NCBI GenBank assembly: GCA_017410165.1
Contig: JAFQRH010000019.1
Span: 1 to 64,000 of the forward strand
Direction of reading: 5' to 3'
DNA from: Alistipes sp.
GTDB taxonomy: Bacteria > Bacteroidota > Bacteroidia > Bacteroidales > Rikenellaceae
DNA length: 64,000 nucleotides
Shown: positions 53,478 to 62,032 of the stretch, in pieces
Position numbering within the stretch: position 1 is the stretch's first letter
How the letters are laid out: each line of letters starts with the position of its first letter
The notes under the pieces: model-generated
What the model was told of the DNA's origin: nothing
Database searches by the model: none
The model's input: only the letters and a program-made list of their open reading frames with translations
Program-made: the position numbers and the translations under genes

Positions 53478-54566
53478 ATGTATTTACGAAAACTTACGCT
53501 GATAAATTTCAAAAACCTCGCCGAGCAGACACTCGCACTCAATCGCGGCATCAACTGTTTTGTGGGCGATAATGGCACCTGCAAGACCAATATTGTAGAT
53601 GCGGTCTATTACTTGTCGATGGGGCGTTCGGCACTTGCGATGAGCGATGGGCAGTGTGTGCGACACGGCGAGAATTTCTTTGTTGTCGAGGGCGACTATG
53701 CCGACCGCGACGAGCGTCACGAGCAGATTGTCTGCACCTATCAGCGCGGTGCGCAGAAGGTTGTCAAGCGCAACGGCAAGCCGTACGAGCGATTGTCGGA
53801 CCACGTGGGTCTGATTCCCGTTGTGTTGGTGTCGCCGATGGATTCGATGCTCATAAGCGATGCGGCGGAGGAGCGTCGTCGCTACATAAACGGCTTTATC
53901 TCGCAGTTCGATCGCGAATATATGATGGCCCTGATTCGCTATAATGCGACACTTGCCGAGCGCAACAAATTTCTGAAAATTTCGTCCGACGAGCAGATGC
54001 TCCAAATCTACGATGCGCAGTTGGCCGCCTCGGCCGTGAAGATTCACCAGGTGCGCGCTCGCGTGGTGGAGCAGATGCGCCCGATTGTAGCGGAGTACTA
54101 TGCGGCAATGTCGCTCGACCGCGAGCAGATAGATATCACGTATCGTTCGGAGCTCAACGAGCGACCGCTCGAAGAGTTGCTTGCCGCCTCGCGCGAGAAG
54201 GACCTCGTAAATGGCTTTACCACTTGCGGTGTGCATCGTGACGATATACTCTTCACGATTGGCGATATGCCGCTTCGCAAATATGGCTCGCAGGGTCAGC
54301 AGAAGTCGTTCCTTATAGCGTTGAAGATGGCGCAGTATCGCATTATTGCCGATGAGCGTGGCGAGGTGCCGATTCTGTTGCTCGACGATGTGTTCGATAA
54401 GTTGGACGAGGGGCGTGTCGGCGAGTTGATGCGTCTGGTTGCGGGCAAGGGCTTTGGCCAGATTGTGATTACCGACTGCAACCGCGAACGAATGGTGCGT
54501 GCGCTTGCGCCGTGTGGTGCCGAGCATACGATTTTTGATGTAACTTATGGCCGTGTCATAGAATGA
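53478..54566 (+). CDS. recF: DNA replication and repair protein RecF
   Basis: A 362-aa SMC-like ATPase that loads RecA at gaps. The N-terminal segment MYLRKLTLINFKNLAEQ is the normal start. The Walker A at residues 30-37 reads GDNGTCKT: the glycine before the Lys, invariant in the P-loop rule GxxxxGK[ST], is Cys35. Later motifs are normal: signature YGSQGQQKSFLIALK, Walker B PILLLDDVFDKLDEGR and the switch-like VITDCNRERM. It overlaps dciA by ATGA. A promoter lies just upstream. Confidence 0.95.
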   Translation: MYLRKLTLINFKNLAEQTLALNRGINCFVGDNGTCKTNIVDAVYYLSMGRSALAMSDGQCVRHGENFFVVEGDYADRDERHEQIVCTYQRGAQKVVKRNGKPYERLSDHVGLIPVVLVSPMDSMLISDAAEERRRYINGFISQFDREYMMALIRYNATLAERNKFLKISSDEQMLQIYDAQLAASAVKIHQVRARVVEQMRPIVAEYYAAMSLDREQIDITYRSELNERPLEELLAASREKDLVNGFTTCGVHRDDILFTIGDMPLRKYGSQGQQKSFLIALKMAQYRIIADERGEVPILLLDDVFDKLDEGRVGELMRLVAGKGFGQIVITDCNRERMVRALAPCGAEHTIFDVTYGRVIE

Positions 54567-54853
54567 AGCGTACACAATCGAAACCGATAGGTGCTCTGCT
54601 CGAGGAGTTTTTCCGCTCGCCCGACATTGCGGCAAAGATAGCCGAAGGGGCGTTGCCCGACACGTGGCGCAAGGTGGTGGGTCCGGTCATTGCCGCCGAG
54701 ACGCGTCAGGTGCGTTTGGTGCGCGGTGTGTTGTACGTACACGTTGCGTCGAGCATCGTGCGTCAGGAGTTGATGATGCAGCGCGAGCCGTTAGTGCGGG
54801 CGATAAACGAGAGGGCAGGAGTGGCGATAGTGCAGTCGTTGGTGGTGCAGTAG
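54563..54853 (+). CDS. dciA: DciA-like replicative helicase loader (DUF721)
   Basis: A 96-aa protein with the DUF721 core LPDTWRKVVGPVIAAETRQVRLVRGVLYVHVASSIVRQEL, the KH-like module of DciA, which helps load the replicative helicase DnaB in bacteria lacking DnaC. It begins inside the recF stop (ATGA), the usual pairing. The N-terminal helix IGALLEEFFRSPDIAAKIAEG is family-typical. Confidence 0.88.
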   Translation: MKRTQSKPIGALLEEFFRSPDIAAKIAEGALPDTWRKVVGPVIAAETRQVRLVRGVLYVHVASSIVRQELMMQREPLVRAINERAGVAIVQSLVVQ

Positions 54854-54875
54854 GTTGATATATAGCGCAAAAAAC

Positions 54876-54910
54876 AAAGGGAGCATACCTCGAAAGGTGT
54901 TGCTCCCTTT
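54876..54910. terminator. Bidirectional terminator between dciA and antiporter
   Basis: AAAGGGAGCA and TGCTCCCTTT (54876-54885 with 54901-54910) plus an inner ACCT/AGGT pair form a bulged hairpin; T-rich sequence follows on both strands. Confidence 0.83.
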
Positions 54911-54930
54911 TATTGCGTCGTGCGACTCGC

Positions 54931-56250
54931 CTACAAAAACAGTATCTGCACCAAAATATATACGGGCAGCAGTACGGGCAGCGAGAATTTGAAGATGTAG
55001 CCGAAGAACGACGGCATACGCACACCCTCCTTCTCGGCGATGGCTTTGACCATAAAGTTGGGACCGTTGCCGATGTAGGTCATCGCGCCGAAGAATACGG
55101 CACCGAGGGCAATGGCGGTGAGCAGCGGCTCGGCGATGCCCGCAATGATGGTTGTGCCCTCCATCGTCGGTAGGGCTTTGGCTACGGTGTGGAACGCTAC
55201 GGCTGTCGGGGCGTTGTCGAGCACCGAACTGAGCGCGCCGGCCGAGTAGTAGAATTGTGCCGGCGAGGTGATGCCGAGCGATGCGGCATTGGCATTCAGA
55301 TACATCAGAGCCGGAGTCATCGTGGTAAAGATACCGATAAAGAGAATGGCAACCTCCGTAATCGGCTCCCACGAGAAGTGGTTTTCGCGGCGAATGCTCT
55401 TGCGTGTGGTCGAGAGCGATAGCCACGCAATCACTATCAGTGCGATTTCGCGCAGAAAACGTAGGTATAGCGGAGCATCTTCGCGACCCATTGCAGGAAT
55501 GTTACCCGGGTTGATGATGGCTACGCAGAGGATAATTGCGCCGAGCAGAAAGGCGTTACTCATACCCTTGATGGAGATGGTCAGCGGCTGGTCTTCATCT
55601 GCCGGCTCGTCGTCGTGAATGTGACGTACGCCGATAATCTCCTTGTGGCGGAAGTAGTACATATCAAGCAGGAAGTAGATGGTGAGCAACACTGTGCCGA
55701 CCATCAGCCACTCGTCGTGCATCGACGAGAACCAGTTGAATGGCGTGCCACGCAGGTAGAGCAGGAACAACGGCGGGTCGCCTAGCGGCGAGAGAATACC
55801 TCCGCAGTTGGCTACCAACGCGATGAAAAACAGCACGGTGTGCACCTTGTGTATGCGCGTACGGTTGATTTCGAGCAGCGGGCGGATGAGCAACATTGCT
55901 GCGCCTGTTGTGCCGATAAACGAGGCGATGCCGTAGCCGACAAAGAGCATAATGGTATTGACCCACGGCGTGGCTACCGTATTGTAGTTGAGTCGGATGC
56001 CGCCGGTGACAACAAACAGCGCACCGAGCAGAATGATGAACGGCACGTAGTCGAATAACAACTGCTCGGCAAGCGCACGACCGAGTCCGTGACGAAAGAG
56101 TATCACGGCGGTTGGAATTGCTACGATGAGCGTAAATATGAGTTTGTTAAAGTTGCTCTCCCAGAGTCGTTTGGCCAGCAGTGGCGCAATGGCAATGGTG
56201 AGCAGCATAATACAAAACGGAATAAGCATCCACGTTTCAACCTGTTGCAT
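54931..56250 (-). CDS. Sodium/proton antiporter, NhaD type
   Basis: A 439-aa membrane protein of the ion transporter superfamily, with about twelve helices. Landmarks are FTLIVAIPTAVILF, FIGTTGAAMLLIRPLL with a helix break, LANCGGILSPLGDPPLFLLYLRGTPF, and GALSSVLDNAPTAVAFHTVAKAL in the second half, the paired re-entrant signature regions. It would exchange Na+ for H+ at alkaline pH. An uncommon acidic loop, DDEPADEDQP, sits in the middle. It could be mistaken for an arsenite or citrate carrier, but the gating residues fit NhaD. Confidence 0.85.
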   Translation of the reverse strand: MQQVETWMLIPFCIMLLTIAIAPLLAKRLWESNFNKLIFTLIVAIPTAVILFRHGLGRALAEQLLFDYVPFIILLGALFVVTGGIRLNYNTVATPWVNTIMLFVGYGIASFIGTTGAAMLLIRPLLEINRTRIHKVHTVLFFIALVANCGGILSPLGDPPLFLLYLRGTPFNWFSSMHDEWLMVGTVLLTIYFLLDMYYFRHKEIIGVRHIHDDEPADEDQPLTISIKGMSNAFLLGAIILCVAIINPGNIPAMGREDAPLYLRFLREIALIVIAWLSLSTTRKSIRRENHFSWEPITEVAILFIGIFTTMTPALMYLNANAASLGITSPAQFYYSAGALSSVLDNAPTAVAFHTVAKALPTMEGTTIIAGIAEPLLTAIALGAVFFGAMTYIGNGPNFMVKAIAEKEGVRMPSFFGYIFKFSLPVLLPVYILVQILFL

Positions 56251-56285
56251 AACTACCCCAATGTTTAGTTTTTAGAAATGACGCG

Positions 56286-56293
56286 CAAAGATA
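56286..56293 (-). promoter_or_regulatory. Putative -7 element (TATCTTTG) for NhaD-type gene
   Basis: Minus strand TATCTTTG, 36 bp before the start codon; weak -33. Confidence 0.5.
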
Positions 56294-56385
56294 ACCAAAA
56301 AGTGGTGTGGTTGTAACGCGAAGCGAGCAAAAAATGTGCAAAAAAAGGTCTCTGCGAGGGCTCTCTGTGTGTCGGATTTTGGCGA

Positions 56386-57156
56386 CTATCCGACGGATGC
56401 CTCGATGCCGAGTGCGCGAACACGTTCGGCGATGCGCTCCAACTCCTCGCGTTCGACGCGTACGAGTGTCCGGCACGGTGTGTCGCGGGCGATGGAGTAG
56501 AGCATAACTTGTCGCGGAGCAATCTGCTCAATGAGACGCAACCACGCCTCGACCTGCTCCGGTGTGGTATTGTCGAATGCCACACCCTCGTACTCGCCAC
56601 GCAGGAACATCGTCTGCACGATGGCCTCGCCCGCAAAACGCTTGATGCGCTCCACGGTGTCGGCTACGCTGTACTCGCAACACGGCTTGTTCATCGTGCG
56701 CACCGTCTCGTCGAAAGCCGAATCGAGTTTCAGGATGTTGTTATCCACGCGATGCAGGGCACGACACACATCCTCGCGGTGGAGTTGGGTGGCGTTGCTC
56801 AATACCGAGACCTTTGCCTGCGGAGCAAACTCGTCGCGCAGTGCGAGCGTGTCATCGATTATCTGCTCGAAGTCGGGGTGCATCGTGGGCTCGCCATTGC
56901 CCGCAAAGGTGATAACATCGGGTAGTGCGCCCTCCGCCTGCATACGTTGCAACGCCTCGGAGAGTGCTGCACGTACCTGTTCGCGCGAATTGAAGCGACG
57001 CGAGCCGCGATGCTCGTCGTTCCATCCGCATTCGCAATATATGCAGTCGAAACTGCACACCTTCGCCGTCAGTGGCAACAGATTTACGCCGAGCGATACG
57101 CCGAGTCGGCGCGAACGCACAGGTCCATATATAATATCGGTATAGAGAGCCGTCAT
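56386..57156 (-). CDS. Radical SAM protein
   Basis: A 256-aa protein with a single radical SAM domain. The cluster motif CSFDCIYC (CX3CX2C) is at about residues 34-41 and is preceded by GPVRSRRLGVSLGVN, a segment found in a family of short radical SAM proteins (COG0731-like, loosely related to wyosine synthases). GNGEPTMHPDF (about residues 87-97) is the GGE-type SAM-binding motif. The substrate is unknown. It stands alone with a TACATTTG promoter element upstream. Confidence 0.88.
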   Translation of the reverse strand: MTALYTDIIYGPVRSRRLGVSLGVNLLPLTAKVCSFDCIYCECGWNDEHRGSRRFNSREQVRAALSEALQRMQAEGALPDVITFAGNGEPTMHPDFEQIIDDTLALRDEFAPQAKVSVLSNATQLHREDVCRALHRVDNNILKLDSAFDETVRTMNKPCCEYSVADTVERIKRFAGEAIVQTMFLRGEYEGVAFDNTTPEQVEAWLRLIEQIAPRQVMLYSIARDTPCRTLVRVEREELERIAERVRALGIEASVG

Positions 57157-57201
57157 TGTTTGCTTTTTTTTGAGTTACACGTGTCGCACCAAAAAGTATG
57201 A

Positions 57202-57209
57202 CAAATGTA
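57202..57209 (-). promoter_or_regulatory. Putative -7 element (TACATTTG) for radical SAM gene
   Basis: Minus strand TACATTTG, 45 bp before the gene. It lies only five bases from the left copy of the 60-bp repeat, so this promoter and the repeat's plus-strand promoter are back-to-back. Confidence 0.5.
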
Positions 57210-57213
57210 GTAA

Positions 57214-57273
57214 GTTTTTTGTGTAAATGCTATTGTGCGGAGCGAAAATCTTTTATAACTTTGTTGGGTCGTG
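57214..57273 (+). repeat. 60-bp direct repeat with promoter, left copy
   Basis: Identical to 57894-57953 except at two adjacent positions. It contains ATTG (57232-57235), 20 bp, and TAACTTTG (57256-57263), a full promoter. The start point is near 57270, 35 bp before the AT-rich lipoprotein ORF. Both copies begin with a G and six T and end GGGTCGTG; flanking bases differ. Confidence 0.93.
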
Positions 57274-57304
57274 TAAATTTTACATTGATATATGTGTAAT
57301 GATA

Positions 57305-57835
57305 ATGAAACAGAAGAGAATCTGGATGAATTGTTTGCGGCGTGGTAAATCATTGCTTTTTATTATCTTGGCAAGTGCTTTTATTGGTTGCGAAGGACAG
57401 ACCGATTATCTACATAGAGGTTCGTTTTATTATAAAAATGAATCAAGCCATACTATATTAATGGAGGGGAATTTTAATAATTTTTCTTCTCTGAAAGAGT
57501 ATCTTATTTATTCAATTTATTTACTGCCCAATGAGACTAAAATGGTTGTTGTTTATACTGAAGCCGAGAAAAATATTGATGCTTTTTGGTATCAGTTGCC
57601 ATTTTATGTCCAAACGGATTATACCATAACCATTGATAATAAGTATGTGTTGTACCAGCCACGCGAATCAGAAAATCATAAAACAGCAGAAGATAGAGGG
57701 TTTATGTATTTATTTAGTAATTATGTAGTGACGCGAATAGATGATTTTTGTTGTAAATTTGTTTATACCTTCACGGATGAAAACGTGGAAGCGATGTTGA
57801 GTACTTGGGGTAGTGAGCAGGAAGAGACCTTTTGA
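57305..57835 (+). CDS. AT-rich lipoprotein of unknown function
   Basis: A 176-aa lipoprotein: a basic start (MKQKRIWMNCLRRGK), hydrophobic LLFIILASAFIG and lipobox Cys, then EGQTDYLHRG. The body is rich in Tyr, Asn and Lys (YYKNESSHTILMEG; YTEAEKNIDAFWYQLPF). The codons use A/T-ending bases (ATT, TTT, AAA, TAT) far more than any neighbour, so it looks acquired. Met at 57326 is another possible start. The family is not recognised. It is flanked by two copies of a 60-bp promoter repeat. Confidence 0.75.
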   Translation: MKQKRIWMNCLRRGKSLLFIILASAFIGCEGQTDYLHRGSFYYKNESSHTILMEGNFNNFSSLKEYLIYSIYLLPNETKMVVVYTEAEKNIDAFWYQLPFYVQTDYTITIDNKYVLYQPRESENHKTAEDRGFMYLFSNYVVTRIDDFCCKFVYTFTDENVEAMLSTWGSEQEETF

Positions 57836-57893
57836 CATGCCTATTGATAGAGTATTGTGGTTGCTACAACGATGCAAGTTGGGAGCCCTTTTT

Positions 57894-57953
57894 GTTTTTT
57901 GTGTAAATGCTATTGCTCGGAGCGAAAATCTTTTATAACTTTGTTGGGTCGTG
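57894..57953 (+). repeat. 60-bp direct repeat with promoter, right copy
   Basis: Second copy of 57214-57273, offset by 680 bp. Promoter ATTG (57912-57915), 20 bp, TAACTTTG (57936-57943), with start near 57950 and a 72-nt leader to the nucleoside hydrolase. Confidence 0.93.
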
Positions 57954-58021
57954 CCACAATTTGTGCGGTGCGGAGCAAAAACGCAAAAAAATAGAGCGAA
58001 AAACAAAAAACAATAAATAAT

Positions 58022-59053
58022 ATGAAAAAGATTTTGCTTTTGATGCTTGCCACGATTGCTATGGTGGCTGCTTGTACGATGACGGCTTCGGCTGCCAAAC
58101 CCGTGAAGATAATCTTCGATACCGATATGGGTAACGATGTGGATGATGTTGTTGCGCTCGATATGCTCTACAAGTATGTGGACGAGGGTACGATTGACCT
58201 GCTCGGTATCCTTTCGAGCAAGCGCGAGGGCGGAAGCGTTAAGTTTATCGACGCGATGAATACGCTCTATGGCCATCCGGATATTCCGATCGGAATTGCC
58301 AAAATCTATCCGGAGGAGAACTATGTCGATACTTCGACCTCCAAGCGACTCAACTATGCCGACTATGTGGTGGCAAACAACACCTATAAACATACGGTGA
58401 AGGATTGGGATGCACTGCCCGATGGTTACAAGTTGCTTCGAGAGCTTCTTGCCAAGGCCGAGGATAAGAGCGTGGTGGTTGTGGCTGTCGGCTTTTCGAC
58501 CAATTTGGACCGTATGATGCAGTCGAAGGGTGACGAGTTTTCGCCACTCGGAGGCCGCGAACTCTTCGAGCAGAAGGTCGAGAAGGTGGTGATTATGGCG
58601 GGCGACTTCTCGCCGGCTCGAACGGCGGAGTACAATGTCCGCAAAGACCACTTCGCAGCGGTTCGATTCTACGAGGAGTGTCCGGTGCCGATGTTCTTTA
58701 CGGATGTAGAGCTCGGTAAATCGGTTCTCTATCCATATACGACGGTCTATCAGGGCTTTAAGTATGCCGAAAATCATCCTCTGGTGAAGGCCTTCGAGTA
58801 CTATGCAAAGATGCCGTACAACCGTCCGTTGTGGGATCCGACGGCTGTGTTGTTCGCCGCCGAACCGAATGGCGGATATGCATCGCTCTCGAAGTCGGGA
58901 TATGTGACGGTGGACCAGAAGAGCAAGACCGATTTTACGGTGGATAAGAATTCGTCTCGTCGCTACTATATCGTCAATGACCGCCAGCGTGCGAAGATTG
59001 TTCGTCGCGTAGTGGAACTCACGTTGCGTGACCCGAAGTCGGTGCAAAAGTAG
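58022..59053 (+). CDS. Secreted nucleoside hydrolase
   Basis: A 343-aa inosine/uridine-preferring nucleoside hydrolase-like enzyme. After a signal peptide (MKKILLLMLATIAMVAACTMTASA; either SPI cleavage or a lipobox Cys18) comes the calcium-binding motif DTDMGNDVDD at about residues 33-42, the hallmark of the family. Other pieces are VVVVAVGFSTNLDRM, MAGDFSP, the ending RPLWDPTAVLF with the catalytic Asp region, and a Lys-rich C-terminus. It would cleave ribonucleosides in the periplasm into base and ribose for salvage. No transporter is adjacent. Confidence 0.92.
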   Translation: MKKILLLMLATIAMVAACTMTASAAKPVKIIFDTDMGNDVDDVVALDMLYKYVDEGTIDLLGILSSKREGGSVKFIDAMNTLYGHPDIPIGIAKIYPEENYVDTSTSKRLNYADYVVANNTYKHTVKDWDALPDGYKLLRELLAKAEDKSVVVVAVGFSTNLDRMMQSKGDEFSPLGGRELFEQKVEKVVIMAGDFSPARTAEYNVRKDHFAAVRFYEECPVPMFFTDVELGKSVLYPYTTVYQGFKYAENHPLVKAFEYYAKMPYNRPLWDPTAVLFAAEPNGGYASLSKSGYVTVDQKSKTDFTVDKNSSRRYYIVNDRQRAKIVRRVVELTLRDPKSVQK

Positions 59054-59113
59054 AGCATCCGAGGGGGCAGAGCGTGTGGAGTGTGTAGGCAAAATCGGGC
59101 GATGCGGGGCGCA

Positions 59114-59230
59114 ATGGCGCATCGCCCGAAAACTTCGATGGCGTGTCGCCCGAAAATTTTGACGGTGCATCGCTTGAAAACTTCGATGGCGCATCCCGAA
59201 AGCCGGATGGTGAATTACCCGAAAATCGGG
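59114..59230. repeat. Tandem repeat, five copies of about 24 bp
   Basis: Units start ATGGCGCATCGCCCGAAAAC; the first three are 24 bp, the fourth 21 bp, the fifth divergent. The repeat is in the 423-bp spacer between the nucleoside hydrolase and nrdJ. In the minus-strand frame it would encode an 8-residue motif (DAPSKFSG), but no credible gene start supports it. Around it, 59054-59113 and 59231-59340 hold nothing else I can name. Confidence 0.9.
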
Positions 59231-59340
59231 CGGAAAAAAATAATTTGCGAAAAATTCGACGGCCGAGTGTGGCTCTGACGCGTCTGTGAGTGCGATTATT
59301 CGGAAATGTTGAAAACTTGTCGAAAAAGCACCGCGCGAAG

Positions 59341-59372
59341 GTTGCTTTTTTGACTATAAGTCGGTAATTTTG
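59341..59372 (+). promoter_or_regulatory. Putative promoter of nrdJ
   Basis: GTTG (59341-59344), 20 bp, TAATTTTG (59365-59372). The start point is near 59379; the leader to nrdJ is about 98 nt. Confidence 0.6.
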
Positions 59373-59385
59373 TACTACGAAACGA

Positions 59386-59403
59386 AGCCCCTGAAATGGG
59401 GCT
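59386..59403 (+). promoter_or_regulatory. Small hairpin in nrdJ leader
   Basis: AGCCCC (59386-59391) pairs with GGGGCT (59398-59403) and is followed by GTTTTGTCC. It looks like a weak terminator or attenuator close to the start point. No cobalamin riboswitch features (for example GCCACTG) were seen. Confidence 0.4.
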
Positions 59404-59476
59404 GTTTTGTCCTTTGGTCGTAAGGCCGAAAAATCGCTACGAGAAGGATACAAAAAACAAAAATATATACTTGAAA

Positions 59477-62017
59477 ATGAATAAGTTACCAAAAAAGGTA
59501 GATTACGCTGATGCCGTCGCCAAATCGAAGGTCTATTTCGATGGCGATGAGTTGGCAGCAACCGTATGGGTGAGCAAATATGCGCTCAAAGACTCATTCG
59601 GTAACATTTACGAGTCGTCGCCGGAGCAGATGCACGAGCGTCTGGCGTCGGAGCTCGAACGCATTGAGAAGAAGTACGAGAATCCGCTCTCGAAGCAGGA
59701 GATTTTCGAGTTGCTCGACCACTTCCGCTACGTTATTCCGCAGGGTGGCCCGATGACGGGTATCGGCAACAACTTCCAGGTTGCATCGCTCTCGAACTGC
59801 TTTGTTATCGGTCACAAGAAACCGGCCGATTCGTATGGCGGTATCTTCCGTATGGATGAGGAGCAGGTACAACTTATGAAGCGTCGCGGTGGCGTTGGTC
59901 ACGACCTTTCGCACATCCGTCCGGCAGGCAGTCCGGTGCTTAACTCGGCACTCACCTCGACGGGTATCGTACCGTTTATGGAGCGTTACTCGAACTCGAC
60001 AAAGGAGGTTGCACAGGATGGTCGTCGTGGTGCGTTGATGCTCTCGCTCTCGATTAAGCATCCCGATGCAGAGAAGTTTATCGATGCAAAACTCGATACA
60101 AACAAGGTTACGGGCGCAAACGTCTCGATTAAAATCGACGACGAGTTTATGCGCGCCGCAATCGATGGTCGCACCTATACGCAGCAGTTCCCGATTAACG
60201 CCGCCGAGCCGAAGTATGTCAATAATATCGACGCTCGCAAGTTGTGGGAGAAGATTATCCACAATGCGTGGAAGTCGGCCGAACCGGGTGTGTTGTTCTG
60301 GGATACGATTATCCGCGAGAGTGTGCCTGATTGCTATGCTGACGATGGTTTTGTGACAGTATCGACCAATCCGTGCGGCGAGATTCCGTTGTGTCCGTAC
60401 GATAGTTGCCGACTGTTGGCAATCAACCTGTTCAGTTACGTCGAGAAACCGTTCACCAAGGAGGCGTCGTTCAACTTCGACCTCTTCAAGGCGCACGTGC
60501 GTAAGGCGATGCATATGATGGACGACATCATCGACCTCGAATTGGAGAAGATTCAGCTCATCTCGGATAAGATTGCATCCGATCCGGAGGATCAGGATGT
60601 GCGTCGCGTCGAGTTGTCGTTGTGGGAGAAGATTAAGGATATGGCACTCAAAGGCCGTCGTACGGGTCTCGGCATTACCGCCGAGGGCGATATGTTGGCG
60701 GCTCTCGGTCTGCGCTATGGCTCTGCCGAGGCACTCAAATTTACGGTTGAGGTGCATAAGACGCTCGCCGTATCGGCATATCGTGCATCGGTCGAGATGG
60801 CGAAGGAGCGTGGCGCATTCCAGGTCTTCAATGCCGAGAAGGAGAAGAACAATCCGATGATTCTGCGCTTGAAGGAGGCAGATCCGCAGTTGTACGAAGA
60901 TATGGTAAAGTATGGCCGTCGTAATATTGCGATGCTCACCATTGCACCGACCGGTACGACCTCGCTTATGTCGCAGACCACGTCGGGTATCGAGCCGGTA
61001 TTCCGTCCTGTGTATAAGCGTCGCCGTAAGATTAACCCGTCGGATAAGGATGTTGTTGCAACATTCGTTGATGAGCAGGGTCAGGCATTCGAGGAGTACA
61101 ACGTCTATCACCATAAGTTTGTCGATTGGTTGCGCATCAACGGCTACGATACCGAGTCGCTCAAAACCATCGACGATGCAACGCTCGATAAACTCGTTGC
61201 CGCATCGCCTTACCACAAGGCAACGGCCAACGATATCGACTGGGTTGCAAAGGTGAAGATGCAGGGCGCAATTCAGAAGTGGGTCGATCACTCGATTTCG
61301 GTTACCGTGAACTTGCCGAACAACGTCTCGGAGGAGTTGGTTGCCGAGGTATATCGCACGGCTTGGGAGTGTGGCTGTAAGGGAGTTACGGTCTATCGTG
61401 ACGGTTGCCGCGAGGGTGTGCTTGTCGATAAGAAGAGCAAGAAGAAGAGCGAGTCGAAGTGCGAGCCGGCTACGGGCGAGAACAAGCGTCCGAAGTCGAT
61501 TCCTGCCGATGTGGTACGCTTCAAGAACGGCAAGGAGGATTGGATTGCATTCGTGGGTCTCTACGATGGTCGTCCTTACGAGGTCTTCACCGGTAAGATT
61601 GAGGACGATGCGATGTTCATCCCGCCGAAAATCACGAAGGGTAACATCTTGAAGGTGCGCGAGGAGGATGGCACGAAACGCTACGACTTCCAATATACCG
61701 ACCGCTACGGCTATACGAATACGATTGGCGGTATCTCGCGTTTGTTCAACGAGAGTTTCTGGAACTATGCGAAACTCATCTCGGGTGTGTTGCGCTACAA
61801 TATGCCGATTGAGAAGGTCGTGTCGCTCATCGATGGTCTGCACCTCGACGACGAGAATATCAACACTTGGAAGAATGGCGTGAAACGTGCCTTGAAACAG
61901 TATATCGAGGATGGTACACGCTCGAAGGGTAAGTGCCCACAGTGCGGTCAGGAGAATATGGCATACCAGAACGGTTGCTTGACCTGTATGTCGTGTGGTT
62001 ACTCGAAGTGCGGATAG
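59477..62017 (+). CDS. nrdJ: Adenosylcobalamin-dependent ribonucleotide reductase (class II)
   Basis: An 846-aa class II reductase that makes deoxyribonucleotides using a B12 cofactor and no oxygen. The start MNKLPKKVDYADAV is chosen; the in-frame Met at 59396 lies before the likely leader. Landmarks are SLSNCFVIG (radical-pair Cys, about residue 108), STNPCGEIPL (Asn, Cys, Glu of the active site), TIAPTGTTSLM, and the C-terminal zinc ribbon CPQCGQEN...CMSCGYSKC. A long C-terminal extension (LLGIS-type, KEDWIAFVGLYDG) is typical of this group. It stands alone behind its own promoter. Confidence 0.95.
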   Translation: MNKLPKKVDYADAVAKSKVYFDGDELAATVWVSKYALKDSFGNIYESSPEQMHERLASELERIEKKYENPLSKQEIFELLDHFRYVIPQGGPMTGIGNNFQVASLSNCFVIGHKKPADSYGGIFRMDEEQVQLMKRRGGVGHDLSHIRPAGSPVLNSALTSTGIVPFMERYSNSTKEVAQDGRRGALMLSLSIKHPDAEKFIDAKLDTNKVTGANVSIKIDDEFMRAAIDGRTYTQQFPINAAEPKYVNNIDARKLWEKIIHNAWKSAEPGVLFWDTIIRESVPDCYADDGFVTVSTNPCGEIPLCPYDSCRLLAINLFSYVEKPFTKEASFNFDLFKAHVRKAMHMMDDIIDLELEKIQLISDKIASDPEDQDVRRVELSLWEKIKDMALKGRRTGLGITAEGDMLAALGLRYGSAEALKFTVEVHKTLAVSAYRASVEMAKERGAFQVFNAEKEKNNPMILRLKEADPQLYEDMVKYGRRNIAMLTIAPTGTTSLMSQTTSGIEPVFRPVYKRRRKINPSDKDVVATFVDEQGQAFEEYNVYHHKFVDWLRINGYDTESLKTIDDATLDKLVAASPYHKATANDIDWVAKVKMQGAIQKWVDHSISVTVNLPNNVSEELVAEVYRTAWECGCKGVTVYRDGCREGVLVDKKSKKKSESKCEPATGENKRPKSIPADVVRFKNGKEDWIAFVGLYDGRPYEVFTGKIEDDAMFIPPKITKGNILKVREEDGTKRYDFQYTDRYGYTNTIGGISRLFNESFWNYAKLISGVLRYNMPIEKVVSLIDGLHLDDENINTWKNGVKRALKQYIEDGTRSKGKCPQCGQENMAYQNGCLTCMSCGYSKCG

Positions 62018-62032
62018 TAGATACCCCCCTGT

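Noticed and set aside
57710..59194. A 494-codon minus-strand frame opposite the nucleoside hydrolase
   Set aside because: It spans the repeat, promoter and lipoprotein end; the plus-strand genes have clear signal peptides and motifs.
59380..59476. Cobalamin riboswitch in the nrdJ leader
   Set aside because: The leader is under 100 nt and lacks the B12-box and pseudoknot landmarks.
59019..59561. Minus-strand frame with an 8-residue repeat over the 24-bp array
   Set aside because: No signal of a real start, lies over the nrdJ leader and promoter, and the repeat is explained at DNA level.
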